Of a DNA stretch of 64,000 bases, positions 35,281 to 44,266 are shown one piece after another. How positions within the stretch are numbered: position 1 is the first letter of the stretch; each line of letters opens with the position of its first letter. Source of the DNA: Candidatus Nanohaloarchaea archaeon (GTDB taxonomy: Archaea > Nanohalarchaeota > Nanosalinia > Nanosalinales > Nanosalinaceae); the NCBI GenBank assembly GCA_014297435.1, contig JACOQA010000002.1, forward strand, positions 1-64,000, written 5' to 3'. The notes under the pieces were generated by a model that saw only the letters and a program-made list of their open reading frames with translations, did not search any database and was not told the origin of the DNA. Made by a program: the position numbers and the translations under genes.

Positions 35281-35544
35281 CTAATAATTCTTCAGGCTGT
35301 CCTCCAGTTCATTATCTAGATGTCTGTCGACATCGATATCAGCTTCTCTCAAAGCTTTTCTGTGGGCTCTGACCATATCCTCCATCTTCTCAAGTCTCTG
35401 ATTCATGGTTGCCATACCGACCCAGATCTGTCCGACCGAAGCGTTCTGGGCTTCCATGTAGGAGTCTTCATGGTTTTCAACATCGTCTAGAAGCCTTTGA
35501 AGTGATGATTCCAGTCTGTCCGGAAGCTTCTCAATCCACTGCAT
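35281..35544 (-). CDS. Small coiled-coil hypothetical protein
   Basis: 87 residues from the ATG at 35542-35544 (MQWIEKLPDRLESSLQ), preferred because GATAAAAGC lies about 29 bases upstream on the minus strand; a longer frame to 35565 exists. The protein is almost wholly helical with heptads (VGMATMNQRLEKMEDMVRA), so a coiled-coil dimer is likely. No further assignment is possible. Confidence 0.6.
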   Translation of the reverse strand: MQWIEKLPDRLESSLQRLLDDVENHEDSYMEAQNASVGQIWVGMATMNQRLEKMEDMVRAHRKALREADIDVDRHLDNELEDSLKNY

Positions 35545-35637
35545 AGAACCTCTGTTTTGGATCAAAGCTTTTATCGTGTTCGAACAACGGTCTCGGTTTT
35601 TTAACTTTCACTCGACTTTTTGGTAACGTGAACTATA

Positions 35638-36285
35638 ATGGAAAAAGGCGACATGGTACTTGTTGACTACGTTGGAAAGTCGGACGGAGAGATCTTCGAC
35701 CTGACAGTAAAGGAAAAAGCCGAAGAGGAAGGAATGAATATTGAAGAGATGGACTTCGAGTCTATTCCTGTACTTATCGGAGAGCAATACGTTATCGACG
35801 GTTTTGAAGAAACACTAGAGGAAATGGAAGTTGGAGATGAGAAAGAAGTCGATATTCCAAAGGATAAGGCTTACGGAGATCGTTCATCCGAGAATGTGGA
35901 GACTTACCCCGAGAAAGAGTTCAAGAAGCAGGGCGTTGACGTCAGAAGAGGCGAAGAAGTTATGGTCGGAAACCGTAGAGGCAAAGTTATATCCGCATCA
36001 TCCGGAAGGATCAAGATCGACTTCAACCATCCTCTCGCAGGAAAGGACCTGGAGTACTGGATCAAGGTAAAGGAAAAAGTCGAAGAAGATGAGGAGAAAG
36101 CAAAGTACATCTTTAACTACCGTGTTGGACACGGCGGAGACGATTTAGAGTTTGAAGACGGAACTGTTAAAGCCGAAAAGACGCATTCACATGAGGGACA
36201 CGAGCATGAACTACCTGAGCAGCTGAGAGAGAAAGTGAAGGAAGAAATTGAAGATCACACTGATTTTGAGGTAGAGTTTGTCTAA
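35638..36285 (+). CDS. FKBP-type peptidyl-prolyl isomerase (SlyD-like)
   Basis: 215 residues. MVLVDYVGKSDGEIFD opens the FKBP domain, and PVLIGEQYVIDGFEETLEEM follows. The insert-in-flap chaperone domain lies between about residues 80 and 130, and SGRIKIDFNHPLAGKDLEYW closes the fold. A histidine-rich segment (THSHEGHEHE) and a C-terminal domain follow, as in archaeal long FKBPs. It speeds proline isomerisation and chaperones folding. A 383-base gap separates it from ftsZ. Confidence 0.9.
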   Translation: MEKGDMVLVDYVGKSDGEIFDLTVKEKAEEEGMNIEEMDFESIPVLIGEQYVIDGFEETLEEMEVGDEKEVDIPKDKAYGDRSSENVETYPEKEFKKQGVDVRRGEEVMVGNRRGKVISASSGRIKIDFNHPLAGKDLEYWIKVKEKVEEDEEKAKYIFNYRVGHGGDDLEFEDGTVKAEKTHSHEGHEHELPEQLREKVKEEIEDHTDFEVEFV

Positions 36286-36668
36286 CGCCGGAGGCATTAA
36301 GTCTCCTCTTAACTATTTCTTTATTCCTGTAGATGATGGCTCTCCTACAGCTAATGAAACGCAGGGAGGCATGGGGCTGGTTTTCACTTATTCACTAGCT
36401 ACGTGCTAGCCTGGTTCACAAGTTATTGCAGCTTGGGAATAGCCGAGTACCTCAGAAACCACGCAGAAGCCGATAGCAGCACCTGTTACTGTTGCGGCAA
36501 GGTTTATGCTGAGAGATCTGATGATGAGCTACAAAGTTCTTGGAATGTTCTTCTAAGCCGAGAAACCGTTAAAGTCGGGCTGGAGAACCGGAAGACCATT
36601 TTTATATAGTTTGAGGATAACTTCGTATACATAGCAACAAAGAAATAATTGTCAAGGGTTCTGTTTCC
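36286..36668 (+). other. 383-base gap before ftsZ; possible structured RNA, unassigned
   Basis: No convincing gene. Several small inverted repeats occur: CTGTAG and CTACAG (36328-36350), CTAGC-TACGT-GCTAG (36395-36410), and GCAGCA against TGTTGC (about 36476-36495). A TATA-like CTTTATTC at about 36319-36326 could start a transcript near 36348, and TTTTTATATAG at 36599-36609 is the likely ftsZ promoter, giving ftsZ a leader of roughly 38 bases. I tested by eye for SRP RNA, RNase P RNA, tRNA and C/D-box signatures and found no match. The only open frame (36403-36609, GTG start) carries CYCCG but looks unlike the acidic proteins around it. Confidence 0.35.
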
Positions 36669-37778
36669 ATGGAAGATAAGATACGAGAAGCGAAAAATAC
36701 CGGTTCGGGAGTACCACAATCAAAGCAGAAAAACCATGATATCGACGAAGAGCTGGAAGAACTTATACAGCAGAGAAAGGCAGATATCAAGGTCGTGGGC
36801 TCCGGAGGCGCCGGAAACAACACGATCTCACGCCTAGTAGAAGTAGGGATCGAAGGATGCGAAACAATCGCGATGAACACAGACGCACAGGACCTTCTCT
36901 ATGCTAACGCCGACAAAAAAGTCCTTATCGGCAAAGAACTTACAGGAGGGCTCGGCGCAGGAGCCGACCCAAAGGTCGGAGAGGAATCCGCCAAAGAGTC
37001 CCAGCAGAAAGTTAAGGATGCTATTGGAGGAGCAGACATGGTATTCGTAACCTGCGGACTCGGAGGAGGAACAGGAACAGGATCCGCACCTGTCATCGCA
37101 CAGCAAGCCAAGAAAGAAGGCGCACTAACAGTCGGAATCGTCACACTGCCTTTCGAAATGGAAGGTCAAGCAAGACAGGAAAACGCAGAATACGGGCTCG
37201 AAATGCTTGAGGATACGGTCGACACACTGATCGTAATTCCAAACGACAAGCTTCTCGAAATCGTTCCAGACGTTTCTCTGAACACGGCTTTCAAGATTGC
37301 GGACGAAATCCTAGTTAACGCAGTCAAAGGCGTAACAGAGCTTGTTACAAAGCCTGGACTTGTCAACCTAGACTTCGCAGACATACGAGCTGTTATGGGC
37401 GAAGGAGGAATCGCCATGATCGGAATGGGTCAAAGTGATACAGACTCAAGAGCCTCAGAAGCAGTACAGAAAGCGCTTTCCAACCCGCTACTCGACGTAG
37501 ATATCGAGGGCGGAAAAGGCGCACTCGTAAACGTAACAGGAGGAACCAGTCTCTCCTTGAACGAGGCACAGGAAGTTGTCAACACGGTAAGCGGAAAACT
37601 TTCAGAGTCCGCGAAAGTTATCTGGGGAGCACAGGTAAGAGAGGACATGGACAACACACTCCAGTCGATGATTATTGTAACAGGAGTCGACAGCCCTCAG
37701 ATCTACGGACCTGAGAAAACTCATTCGGACGAGTACGAGGAAGAGATCGAGCAGGAGCTAGGAGTCGAGTTCATCTAG
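36669..37778 (+). CDS. ftsZ: Cell-division protein FtsZ
   Basis: 369 residues. [18 protein letters not shown] is the nucleotide-binding start, [19 protein letters not shown] is the tubulin/FtsZ signature, and [20 protein letters not shown] and [15 protein letters not shown] are conserved T7-loop and core regions. The N-terminal 35 residues are a polar extension typical of archaeal FtsZ1. The C-terminal tail ([19 protein letters not shown]) is short and acidic and could hold a partner-binding motif. It polymerises with GTP at mid-cell. Confidence 0.95.
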   Translation: MEDKIREAKNTGSGVPQSKQKNHDIDEELEELIQQRKADIKVVGSGGAGNNTISRLVEVGIEGCETIAMNTDAQDLLYANADKKVLIGKELTGGLGAGADPKVGEESAKESQQKVKDAIGGADMVFVTCGLGGGTGTGSAPVIAQQAKKEGALTVGIVTLPFEMEGQARQENAEYGLEMLEDTVDTLIVIPNDKLLEIVPDVSLNTAFKIADEILVNAVKGVTELVTKPGLVNLDFADIRAVMGEGGIAMIGMGQSDTDSRASEAVQKALSNPLLDVDIEGGKGALVNVTGGTSLSLNEAQEVVNTVSGKLSESAKVIWGAQVREDMDNTLQSMIIVTGVDSPQIYGPEKTHSDEYEEEIEQELGVEFI

Positions 37779-37824
37779 CTCCAGCAGATTCTTTTTTATC
37801 CTACTATCTCCACTATTTTCTCAT

Positions 37825-38073
37825 ATGATTCCCGAGATTGTCTTTGGCGCAGGATTCGGATTTCTCTTCCTGTTCATACTTGCACTAGGCGTAATAGAGC
37901 TAATAGGTAAAATATACGGTACTTACAACTCACTGTCGAGAAACGATCTTACATCAGAGCAGAGACTGATCTATCTCGGTATAATCTGGTTCATACCTCT
38001 AGGATGGCTTATCTACCTGATCCTAGGGAAAAAGAAAACCGGAGAGCTTTTCTCAGAGGTTAAATTCCTCTAA
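37825..38073 (+). CDS. Small two-helix membrane protein (PLDc_N-like)
   Basis: 82 residues with two membrane helices: FGFLFLFILALGVIELIGKI and LIYLGIIWFIPLGWLIYLIL. The second, ending IPLGWLIYLILGKKK, resembles the short phospholipase D N-terminal-like (PLDc_N) membrane domain found alone in many small proteins. Function is unknown. It lies 46 bases after ftsZ; a short T-rich run separates them. Confidence 0.65.
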   Translation: MIPEIVFGAGFGFLFLFILALGVIELIGKIYGTYNSLSRNDLTSEQRLIYLGIIWFIPLGWLIYLILGKKKTGELFSEVKFL

Positions 38074-38092
38074 AAAAGCCTCCTCAAATTTT

Positions 38093-38407
38093 TCATGTCT
38101 TCGGGATACTCTTCTTCGCTTCAAAAAGCTTCTCGTTCACTTCATCATCCTTCGCTAAAACAGCTTTCAGGTTGTAGAAGTGATCATCCGGATCATCTTC
38201 TCTATCGACAACGTAAAGATCTACTTCAAGGTTTCTGTAGGTCTGGGCGAACCTTTCGACCTCTTGTTTCCAGTCCCCTTCCCATACGAAAACCCATTCT
38301 CCATCAGGGAGAACCAGTGCGGTGTACTTGTTTCCGTTCTTACTTTCCCGATCAGCAACTATGTTCTCTATCCGGGTTTCCAGCTTAAGCAGTTTTTCAT
38401 CTCCCAT
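38093..38407 (-). CDS. Hypothetical protein, possible OB-fold
   Basis: 104 residues. RIENIVADRESKNGNKYTAL followed by VLPDGEWVFVWEGDW has the alternating strand pattern of an OB-like barrel, so nucleic-acid or small-ligand binding is possible. No motif proves it. It is transcribed away from the secE operon, and their promoters share the region 38408-38500. Confidence 0.55.
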   Translation of the reverse strand: MGDEKLLKLETRIENIVADRESKNGNKYTALVLPDGEWVFVWEGDWKQEVERFAQTYRNLEVDLYVVDREDDPDDHFYNLKAVLAKDDEVNEKLFEAKKSIPKT

Positions 38408-38480
38408 AATATAATCTTGGATCCTGAGCTCTATTAAACTGAGTCCGAAGTCTTCCGGAAGTGCCGGTTGAGGGTTTGCT

Positions 38481-38599
38481 TATAAAATTTGTTCTCACTT
38501 CTAAGTTTATACCCGTCCGGACCACCTCTGGTGGGAGGGAACTAGAGTTAAAGTTAAACGGCTAGTTCTCTTTATCCGGTTTACGAGGTGCCTAAAAAT
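38481..38599 (+). promoter_or_regulatory. secE operon promoter and folded leader with possible SD-occluding segment
   Basis: TATAAAA at 38481-38487 predicts a transcript start near 38510, giving a leader of about 90 bases before the secE ATG at 38600. The leader holds a hairpin CCACC-TCT-GGTGG (38522-38534) and a second, GAACTAG...CTAGTTC (38539-38568). CACCTC at 38523-38528, inside the first hairpin, is also exactly complementary to the Shine-Dalgarno GAGGTG at 38585-38590. So two exclusive states can be drawn: hairpin formed and SD free, or SD paired. This is the pattern of a translational control element for a ribosomal-protein operon, but it is inferred from base pairing alone. Confidence 0.5.
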
Positions 38600-38800
38600 A
38601 TGGATATAAATCCCAGCAAGTGGAAGAACGACCTAAAAGCCAAGCTTAACGAATACAAGCGAGTGCTGAAGATTTCCAGCAAGCCTGACCGCGAAGAGTT
38701 CGAGATGTCCGCGAAGATTACAGGCGCAGGAATGATAATAATCGGAATTATAGGTTTCTTCTTCTACCTGCTGGCTAATCTAGTTCCAAGCCTGGTGTAA
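38600..38800 (+). CDS. secE: Protein translocase subunit SecE/Sec61-gamma
   Basis: 66 residues from the ATG at 38600, ten bases after GAGGTG; a GTG at 38588 in frame lies inside the SD. EYKRVLKISSKPDREEFEMS is the conserved amphipathic cytoplasmic helix, and ITGAGMIIIGIIGFFFYLLA is the single membrane segment, the usual SecE/Sss1 layout. It stabilises the SecY channel. It opens the operon secE, spt5, rpl11, rpl1, rpl10, a common archaeal order. Confidence 0.9.
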   Translation: MDINPSKWKNDLKAKLNEYKRVLKISSKPDREEFEMSAKITGAGMIIIGIIGFFFYLLANLVPSLV

Positions 38801-38802
38801 CC

Positions 38803-39237
38803 ATGATTTTGACAGCAAGAACCACAAGAGGACGTGAGAAGACAGCGATCGACGAGATGAGAAGCCGCATAAAGTCTCAAAACTACGATATAAACGCAGT
38901 CTTCAAGTCCGACGACCTGAAAGGCTACGTCTTCATCGAAGGCGAAGAAAGCGCAATCAGGGACTTAGCGGACGACATAAGACACATCAACGGGATAATC
39001 GACTCCGAAGTCGACGTTGAAGAGATCGAGTCAAGACTTTCCCAAGAAGAGGAAGACATCAAGCTCGAGGAAGGAGACGAAGTCGAAGTTGTCGGCGGCG
39101 CATTCAAGGGCGAGGAAGCCAAAATCAAGAGGATCGACGAAACCAACAGGGAAGTTACGATCGAGCTGCTTGACGCAGCAGTACCTATCCCGACAACAGT
39201 CGATGTGGATACCGTGAGGAAGAAAGCCTCTCGGTAA
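38803..39237 (+). CDS. spt5: Transcription elongation factor Spt5 (NusG)
   Basis: 144 residues. The NGN domain is LTARTTRGREKTAIDEM to RHINGIIDSEV (about residues 3-75). A KOW domain follows with EEGDEVEVVGGAFKGEEAKI. It binds the RNA polymerase clamp, raises processivity and couples transcription with translation. Its ATG lies two bases after the secE stop. Confidence 0.93.
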   Translation: MILTARTTRGREKTAIDEMRSRIKSQNYDINAVFKSDDLKGYVFIEGEESAIRDLADDIRHINGIIDSEVDVEEIESRLSQEEEDIKLEEGDEVEVVGGAFKGEEAKIKRIDETNREVTIELLDAAVPIPTTVDVDTVRKKASR

Positions 39238-39266
39238 CAAAATTAATGCTTAAAACGTGATTAACT

Positions 39267-39764
39267 ATGGGAGATAAGACCACTATCAACACTTTGGTGG
39301 AAGGAGGCGCAGCCTCCGCAGGACCTCCCCTCGGACCTGAACTAGGTCCACTACCTACGGATGTAGGCGAGGTCGTGTCAGAAATAAACCAGAAAACCAG
39401 TGATTTCGAAGGAATGGAAGTACCTGTCGACGTTATTGTCGATGAGGATACAGGCGATTTCGAGGTAGAAGTCGGAAAGCCGCCTGCAGCCCAGCTCATC
39501 TTTGACGAGCTAGGTATTGACGGAGGTTCCGGAGAACCGAACAAAACGAAAGTTGCGGACATGGAGTTCGAGACCGCATGCAAGGTTGCGAGGATGAAAG
39601 CTTCCGACCTTCTTGCTATGGATCTCAGAGGTGCAGTCAAAGAGATCATCGGTTCAGCCGACTCCGCAGGCATCACAATCGACGGAAAAGATGCCAGACA
39701 GGTACAGCAGGAAATAAGCGAAGGAAAGTACGATGACCGCCTTGAAGCGGAGGAAGGAATCTAG
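39267..39764 (+). CDS. rpl11: Ribosomal protein L11
   Basis: 165 residues. LVEGGAASAGPPLGPELGPL is the N-terminal signature with the proline-rich loop that contacts translation factors. MEFETACKVARMKASDLL and AGITIDGKDARQVQQEI belong to the rRNA-binding C-terminal domain. It binds the GTPase centre of the large subunit RNA. It is 30 bases after spt5, with TTAATGCTTAAAAC in the gap that might serve as an extra internal promoter. Confidence 0.95.
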   Translation: MGDKTTINTLVEGGAASAGPPLGPELGPLPTDVGEVVSEINQKTSDFEGMEVPVDVIVDEDTGDFEVEVGKPPAAQLIFDELGIDGGSGEPNKTKVADMEFETACKVARMKASDLLAMDLRGAVKEIIGSADSAGITIDGKDARQVQQEISEGKYDDRLEAEEGI

Positions 39765-39776
39765 AGGTGACCAAGA

Positions 39777-40400
39777 ATGAACTTTGAACAAGCAGTAGAA
39801 GAAGCAGTCGACGTATCCGACGAAAGAGGTTTCAAGGAGTCTGTCGACATGGTTATCAACTTCAAAGGACTAGATCTTTCCGATCCTGAAAACCGTTTCA
39901 ACGAAGACATCAAGCTTCCTTACCAGGCGGACGAAGAAGTAAAGATCGCAGTGATTGGAGACACCATCACAAACGACGCGGACAACGCCGACAGGAAGAT
40001 TTCAAAGGATGAACTCGAGGAAATGTTCGAGGATCCTTCGAAAGCCAAGGACTTGGCTGAAGAGTTCTCATTCCTACTTGCTGAGGCACCTCTGATGCCT
40101 AAGATCGGTCAGCAGCTAGGACAGGTCTTCGGACCTAGAAACATGATGCCTGACCCGGTACAGCCCGGAGAAGACCCTTCGGACGAGATCGAGTCTTTGA
40201 GAAACACAGTTACTCTCAGACTAAAGGAGTCTCCTCTACTCCAGCTAAAAATTGGTAACGAGGAGCAGGATCTCGACCAGGTCGAAAGAAACGCTTCCGC
40301 AGTCTATGATTTTGTGGAAGGACAGCTACCTCAGGGACAGAACAACATCAAATCAGTTATGATAAAGACCACTATGGGTCCGACAGTGGAGGTGGAGTAA
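39777..40400 (+). CDS. rpl1: Ribosomal protein L1
   Basis: 207 residues. MNFEQAVEEAVDVSDERGFK starts the protein, PKIGQQLGQVFGPRNMMPDP is the L1 core signature, and IKSVMIKTTMGPTVEV closes it. L1 forms the mobile stalk at the tRNA exit site and in methanogens represses its own operon by binding mRNA. The ATG follows a GAGGTGA SD at about 8 bases. An L1-binding mimic could lie in this mRNA; I did not identify one by eye. Confidence 0.95.
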   Translation: MNFEQAVEEAVDVSDERGFKESVDMVINFKGLDLSDPENRFNEDIKLPYQADEEVKIAVIGDTITNDADNADRKISKDELEEMFEDPSKAKDLAEEFSFLLAEAPLMPKIGQQLGQVFGPRNMMPDPVQPGEDPSDEIESLRNTVTLRLKESPLLQLKIGNEEQDLDQVERNASAVYDFVEGQLPQGQNNIKSVMIKTTMGPTVEVE

Positions 40401-40401
40401 G

Positions 40402-41361
40402 ATGGTGCAGCCAACCCCGAAGAAGCTTTCAAGAAGCCAGAAAGAAGAACTTGTAGAAAAAATGGCAGAGCAGATCGAGGAGAAACCTGTCGTAGGTATT
40501 CTCGACATGCAGAGCCTTCCAGCGAAGCAGCTCCAAGAGATCAAGAAGGAGATGAAAGAGTTCGCAAGCGTACAGATGCAGAGAAAGACCTTGATGAAGC
40601 TTGCAATCGAACAGGCAGACAGAGACGGCATCGACCAGCTTGAAGACAACGATGCTATCCAGCCAGCATTCATCTTCTCTGAAAAGGATCCTTTCCAGCT
40701 CTACAGCTTGATCCAGAACAACAAATCAAGTGCAGCCGCTGACGGCGGAGAAACAGCTCCTAACGACATCGAAGTTCCTGAAGGAGACACAGGGATCGGT
40801 CCAGGACCGATGCTTGGAAAGCTTCAGGGCGCAGGACTACAGGTTCAAGTCGATGATGGATCAATCCACGTCCAGAAACCTGGCGTAATCGTTGAAACCG
40901 GAGAAACAATCACAGAGGACGACGCCGAAATTTTGAACCAGATCGGTATCGAACCGCTAGAAATCGGTCTCGATCTTGATATTGCGTTCAGCGAAGGAGA
41001 GATCTTTACAGCTGAAGAGCTTGACATCGACACCGAGCAGTACAGAGCAGATGTTGAAGCCGCAGCCTCACAGGCATTCAATCTTGCGGTCAACGCAGGA
41101 GTTGTCAACGAGACAACAATCGAAACGATCGTCTCGGAAGCAGCAAAGAAGGCAAAGAACGTTTCGATCAGCGAAGGAATCCCAACGGAAGAAACGATCG
41201 AAGAGATTTTGGCATACGCATCTTCGAACGCAGAGGGAGTCGACTCACAGGTCGACCTCGACTCCGTTGAAATAGAGACAGAAGATGAAGGAACTGAAGA
41301 GGAAGGAAGCGAGGAGGACAACAAAGAAGAATCCTCGGAAGAAGACAAGTCAGAAGAGTAA
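40402..41361 (+). CDS. rpl10: Ribosomal protein L10 (P0)
   Basis: 319 residues, the long archaeal P0 form. KLSRSQKEELVEKMAEQIEE and GILDMQSLPAKQLQEIKKEM make the rRNA-binding domain, and MLGKLQGAGLQVQVDDGSI lies in the archaeal/eukaryal insertion domain. Helical spines that hold L12 dimers follow (about residues 210-285), and the tail is very acidic. It anchors the L12 stalk. An SD GGAGGTGG precedes the ATG. Here rpl12 does not follow, which is unusual. Confidence 0.95.
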   Translation: MVQPTPKKLSRSQKEELVEKMAEQIEEKPVVGILDMQSLPAKQLQEIKKEMKEFASVQMQRKTLMKLAIEQADRDGIDQLEDNDAIQPAFIFSEKDPFQLYSLIQNNKSSAAADGGETAPNDIEVPEGDTGIGPGPMLGKLQGAGLQVQVDDGSIHVQKPGVIVETGETITEDDAEILNQIGIEPLEIGLDLDIAFSEGEIFTAEELDIDTEQYRADVEAAASQAFNLAVNAGVVNETTIETIVSEAAKKAKNVSISEGIPTEETIEEILAYASSNAEGVDSQVDLDSVEIETEDEGTEEEGSEEDNKEESSEEDKSEE

Positions 41362-41396
41362 GGGTGCTACTCCCTTCTCCGAATTTCTTCTTTTCT
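41360..41396 (+). terminator. Terminator after rpl10
   Basis: AAGGG-TGCTACT-CCCTT (41360-41376) forms a five-base-pair hairpin that begins in the rpl10 stop codon and is followed by a pyrimidine/T-rich run (CTCCGAATTTCTTCTTTTCTT). It would end the secE-rpl10 transcript before the exported-protein gene, which has its own TATA element. Confidence 0.55.
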
Positions 41397-41443
41397 TAAC
41401 GTATTCAAAGGATTTTTATTCGACCAAATAAACCGTGTTATTA

Positions 41444-44266
41444 ATGCCTACTACCAGAGTAATCGCTTTTTCATTCCTTACTGCAGCACTTCTAGCATTC
41501 TCCAGCTCAGCTTCCGCACAGAATATAGATCTAGAAAGCCTGAATACCCCTAATTCATGGAGCGGCGGCGATAAAGAAGGCGATATTCTACATATAAAGG
41601 CAGATCTCAATAACCAAGATACAATCCAAACTCTTTGGTTCGGCTCTCACATAAAAGGTACTGAATCCAAAGAGCTAGCTGCCGGAGGTTCAGGACACGA
41701 ATGGAAAATGAATGGTGTAAATACACGTCAAGATGGGCGTGTCACTGAATCATACCTGAATATTGGAAGCAACACGTGCGGTCTTTACCTAGTAGAGAAT
41801 GATGGTTGGGGATATCAGCGAGGTATGGTCCAGTATGGAGAAGGAACAATTATAGATGCCGATGGTCAACTAAGAGAACGAAACACCGTAAATTACCTGC
41901 TTCAACAGGATACAGACGGAAGCGGAACCCCTGCAGTCCACGACACATTGAAAGAAACCGGTTTTAGAGGTATGTCTTTCAATAATAACCTTGACTTTAA
42001 GCAAAGCGGTCTAAAAGAAATAAGATACTCTCTTCTCTGTGCGCCTGAACAGAACACTGACTATAATTCATGGCGTACGTGTCAAGGATCTAAGACGACT
42101 CATTTCGAAGATACGGTGACCGGTGATGTTTATCTTTGTGGAAGTGGAGACGATGACTGGGAAGTTAGAGAGGGTGCTGTAGGAAGTTGTGATAACGAAG
42201 GTGAGATAAAAAGTGTGGTAGCCCGAAGCTATCTCTGTGCGCCTAATTCTGATGGCGGAGGTAGTAGCTGGACTTACTGCTCAAATAGTGTGGAAGATAA
42301 GGTAATTGACTCAACTAGATATAGCTGCAATAACAATGAATGGAGTAAAGGCTCTGGCGTATGCAACACAGGTAATACGAAGACATGGGGCTCACAACTA
42401 AAATCGTCAGTAGAAGTGATTTGTAATGAAGATAGGGATTTCAAGTCTTGTGACCATACCTCAATCAGTCAAACAGTAGATATTGAGGGAACAACTTATA
42501 CTTGTGTAGCAGAACCAAGTTCTGGAGAACACAGCTGGGAATATACATGGACTAGTTCCCCCCCATCCACCGGAGAAATCGATACCGGCGTCACAGAACC
42601 CACAATAGTATTTAGTTCACCCAACTATGAGGACGCAACCTTTAATGCATGGGATGACCGAGAAAATGGAAATCCATCACTTACTCAGCATATTTACGGT
42701 AATGATGGATGGAAACAATGTAAAAGCGATACTGAGGAAGCCGCAAGTGTAGGAACCGATCTATATTCATGCCAGGAACAAGGCAATGATTATCTCTGGC
42801 AGCCTGCCGAGGTATCCTGTGATGCTGGCGCTACGAAAGATTCTCCTGATGGAATAAACGACAATTATCTCTGTACTGGGGATAACTGGATATCCTGCAC
42901 CACCGATACTTCTGTAGATGAAACTTACGGCGGGAAAACTTTCGCTTGTAACGTGGAAGAAGGTGCTAGAGGAAGCTTTGAGACCACTGGCTTCAGTTGT
43001 GGAGATACCACAAGCATAGCAGCCAGTATCTCTGAGAACAGTTATTCAAGTTTCCCTATTGAGATAAACGGCTGTACCTCTCAGAAACACTTTGTTGTGA
43101 AGCTGAAAAGCGGACTTCACGATGTAGAGTGGAACTACAGATACAACAAGGATCTAGACAATGCGGCTGAGAACGGCGTTCAATGTCTTCACCCCGCAAG
43201 CGTTGATTGCAGGATTGAAAACTTCGATATGGAAAGAGATGGAGACGAATTCACTATAACAATAAGTAACGACGATAACTCTCTACCTTGGGGTCCCAAG
43301 GATAATCCGAAAAGCGAGGGTCAGCCCGTACCTTACGATATCTCTCTTGTAGCATATGACGGATCGACCTCGGGTACAACAGCTTGGAGAAACAGTCCTC
43401 TGACTGAAGTCTGCTCCTCAACCGGGATGTGTACCTCAAATGACGTGGTCAATGATTTAGAGACCACTGTAGGAATCGTCGAACACAGTTATGGAGAACC
43501 AATTACGTTAAGTCCGGGTCAACAAGTTCATCTCTCCGGAAAAAGCTCTCAAGTGGCCTGTGCTGAAAAAATAACGTTTGGCGGACCTACAACAAGCAGA
43601 GGAATTTACTTTGGAGATGGAACAGGTCCAAGGAATAGCTACACCCTTAATCAGATAGAAGACAGTTTACCTAGTTCCAGTAATTCGGATTCAAGTAGCG
43701 AACCAGTCGAGATAAATGTAGAGGATACATTTGCGGAGACAAGCAACGTAGTAACATTTGCGAGAGACACAACGATCGAAGTCTTAGGCTATACAAATCA
43801 GGGATCCGACAATCAAAGGCTTAGAATTAGACCTGTTTGTAATGAAGGAAGCGGTTCAGGTTCCGAATCCGGGGAGTCAGGTTCAGATGATTCAGCTCCA
43901 GGCTCCACGGTTGTAACTTCCTTTGAAAGTACAGATGAAGCATGGGCTGAAGCTTGTGTAGATGGTGCAGATTACGGATCATCGGACGAAAACAGTGATT
44001 CGGAGCAGTCAGATGACTCAGGCGGTTCTGATTTCTGTGAATCCGAAGATTCTCAAATCACGGTCGATGAGATTGTATCCACTTTGAGACCGTGCATAAG
44101 TGGAAATATGCCAAAAGATAAATCGCCGGCTTATACCGACATGGGATGTTATGAAATACTGAAAAGTTACTGTGAGAACGCCGGTACCTTGAGCTACAAT
44201 GGACCTTCATCGCTTGAAGGCGTTGAAACGAAGATCGATAACACTTGCAGCAGGGGTGGACCTTAG
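41444..44266 (+). CDS. Large exported cysteine-rich protein
   Basis: 940 residues from the ATG at 41444, about 27 bases after TTTTTATTC; a GTG at 41435 is in frame but too close. Residues 1-25 are a signal peptide (VIAFSFLTAALLAFSSSASA, cleavage before QNID). The mature protein has repeated short modules in which a tyrosine-x-cysteine strand alternates with W-x-x-C (RTCQGS, YLCGSGDDDW, YLCAPNSDGGGSSWTYC, RYSCNNNEW and others), suggesting disulfide-bonded repeats. A serine/aspartate-rich linker (about 810-880) precedes a C-terminal cysteine-containing helical segment. No membrane anchor is seen. It is probably a surface or secreted adhesin-like protein. It separates rpl10 from rpl12. Confidence 0.7.
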   Translation: MPTTRVIAFSFLTAALLAFSSSASAQNIDLESLNTPNSWSGGDKEGDILHIKADLNNQDTIQTLWFGSHIKGTESKELAAGGSGHEWKMNGVNTRQDGRVTESYLNIGSNTCGLYLVENDGWGYQRGMVQYGEGTIIDADGQLRERNTVNYLLQQDTDGSGTPAVHDTLKETGFRGMSFNNNLDFKQSGLKEIRYSLLCAPEQNTDYNSWRTCQGSKTTHFEDTVTGDVYLCGSGDDDWEVREGAVGSCDNEGEIKSVVARSYLCAPNSDGGGSSWTYCSNSVEDKVIDSTRYSCNNNEWSKGSGVCNTGNTKTWGSQLKSSVEVICNEDRDFKSCDHTSISQTVDIEGTTYTCVAEPSSGEHSWEYTWTSSPPSTGEIDTGVTEPTIVFSSPNYEDATFNAWDDRENGNPSLTQHIYGNDGWKQCKSDTEEAASVGTDLYSCQEQGNDYLWQPAEVSCDAGATKDSPDGINDNYLCTGDNWISCTTDTSVDETYGGKTFACNVEEGARGSFETTGFSCGDTTSIAASISENSYSSFPIEINGCTSQKHFVVKLKSGLHDVEWNYRYNKDLDNAAENGVQCLHPASVDCRIENFDMERDGDEFTITISNDDNSLPWGPKDNPKSEGQPVPYDISLVAYDGSTSGTTAWRNSPLTEVCSSTGMCTSNDVVNDLETTVGIVEHSYGEPITLSPGQQVHLSGKSSQVACAEKITFGGPTTSRGIYFGDGTGPRNSYTLNQIEDSLPSSSNSDSSSEPVEINVEDTFAETSNVVTFARDTTIEVLGYTNQGSDNQRLRIRPVCNEGSGSGSESGESGSDDSAPGSTVVTSFESTDEAWAEACVDGADYGSSDENSDSEQSDDSGGSDFCESEDSQITVDEIVSTLRPCISGNMPKDKSPAYTDMGCYEILKSYCENAGTLSYNGPSSLEGVETKIDNTCSRGGP

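Noticed and set aside
36521-36527. C-box-like ATGATGA, possible C/D guide RNA
   Set aside because: No matching D box (CTGA) at proper spacing downstream.
36403-36609. 68-residue frame with CYCCG before ftsZ
   Set aside because: GTG start without SD, odd composition, runs into the ftsZ TATA element; no known domain.
36286-36668. SRP RNA or RNase P RNA in the gap before ftsZ
   Set aside because: The conserved cores (GGAAG/GCAGC tetraloop helix of SRP RNA, GAGGAAAGTCC-like block of RNase P RNA) are not present on either strand.
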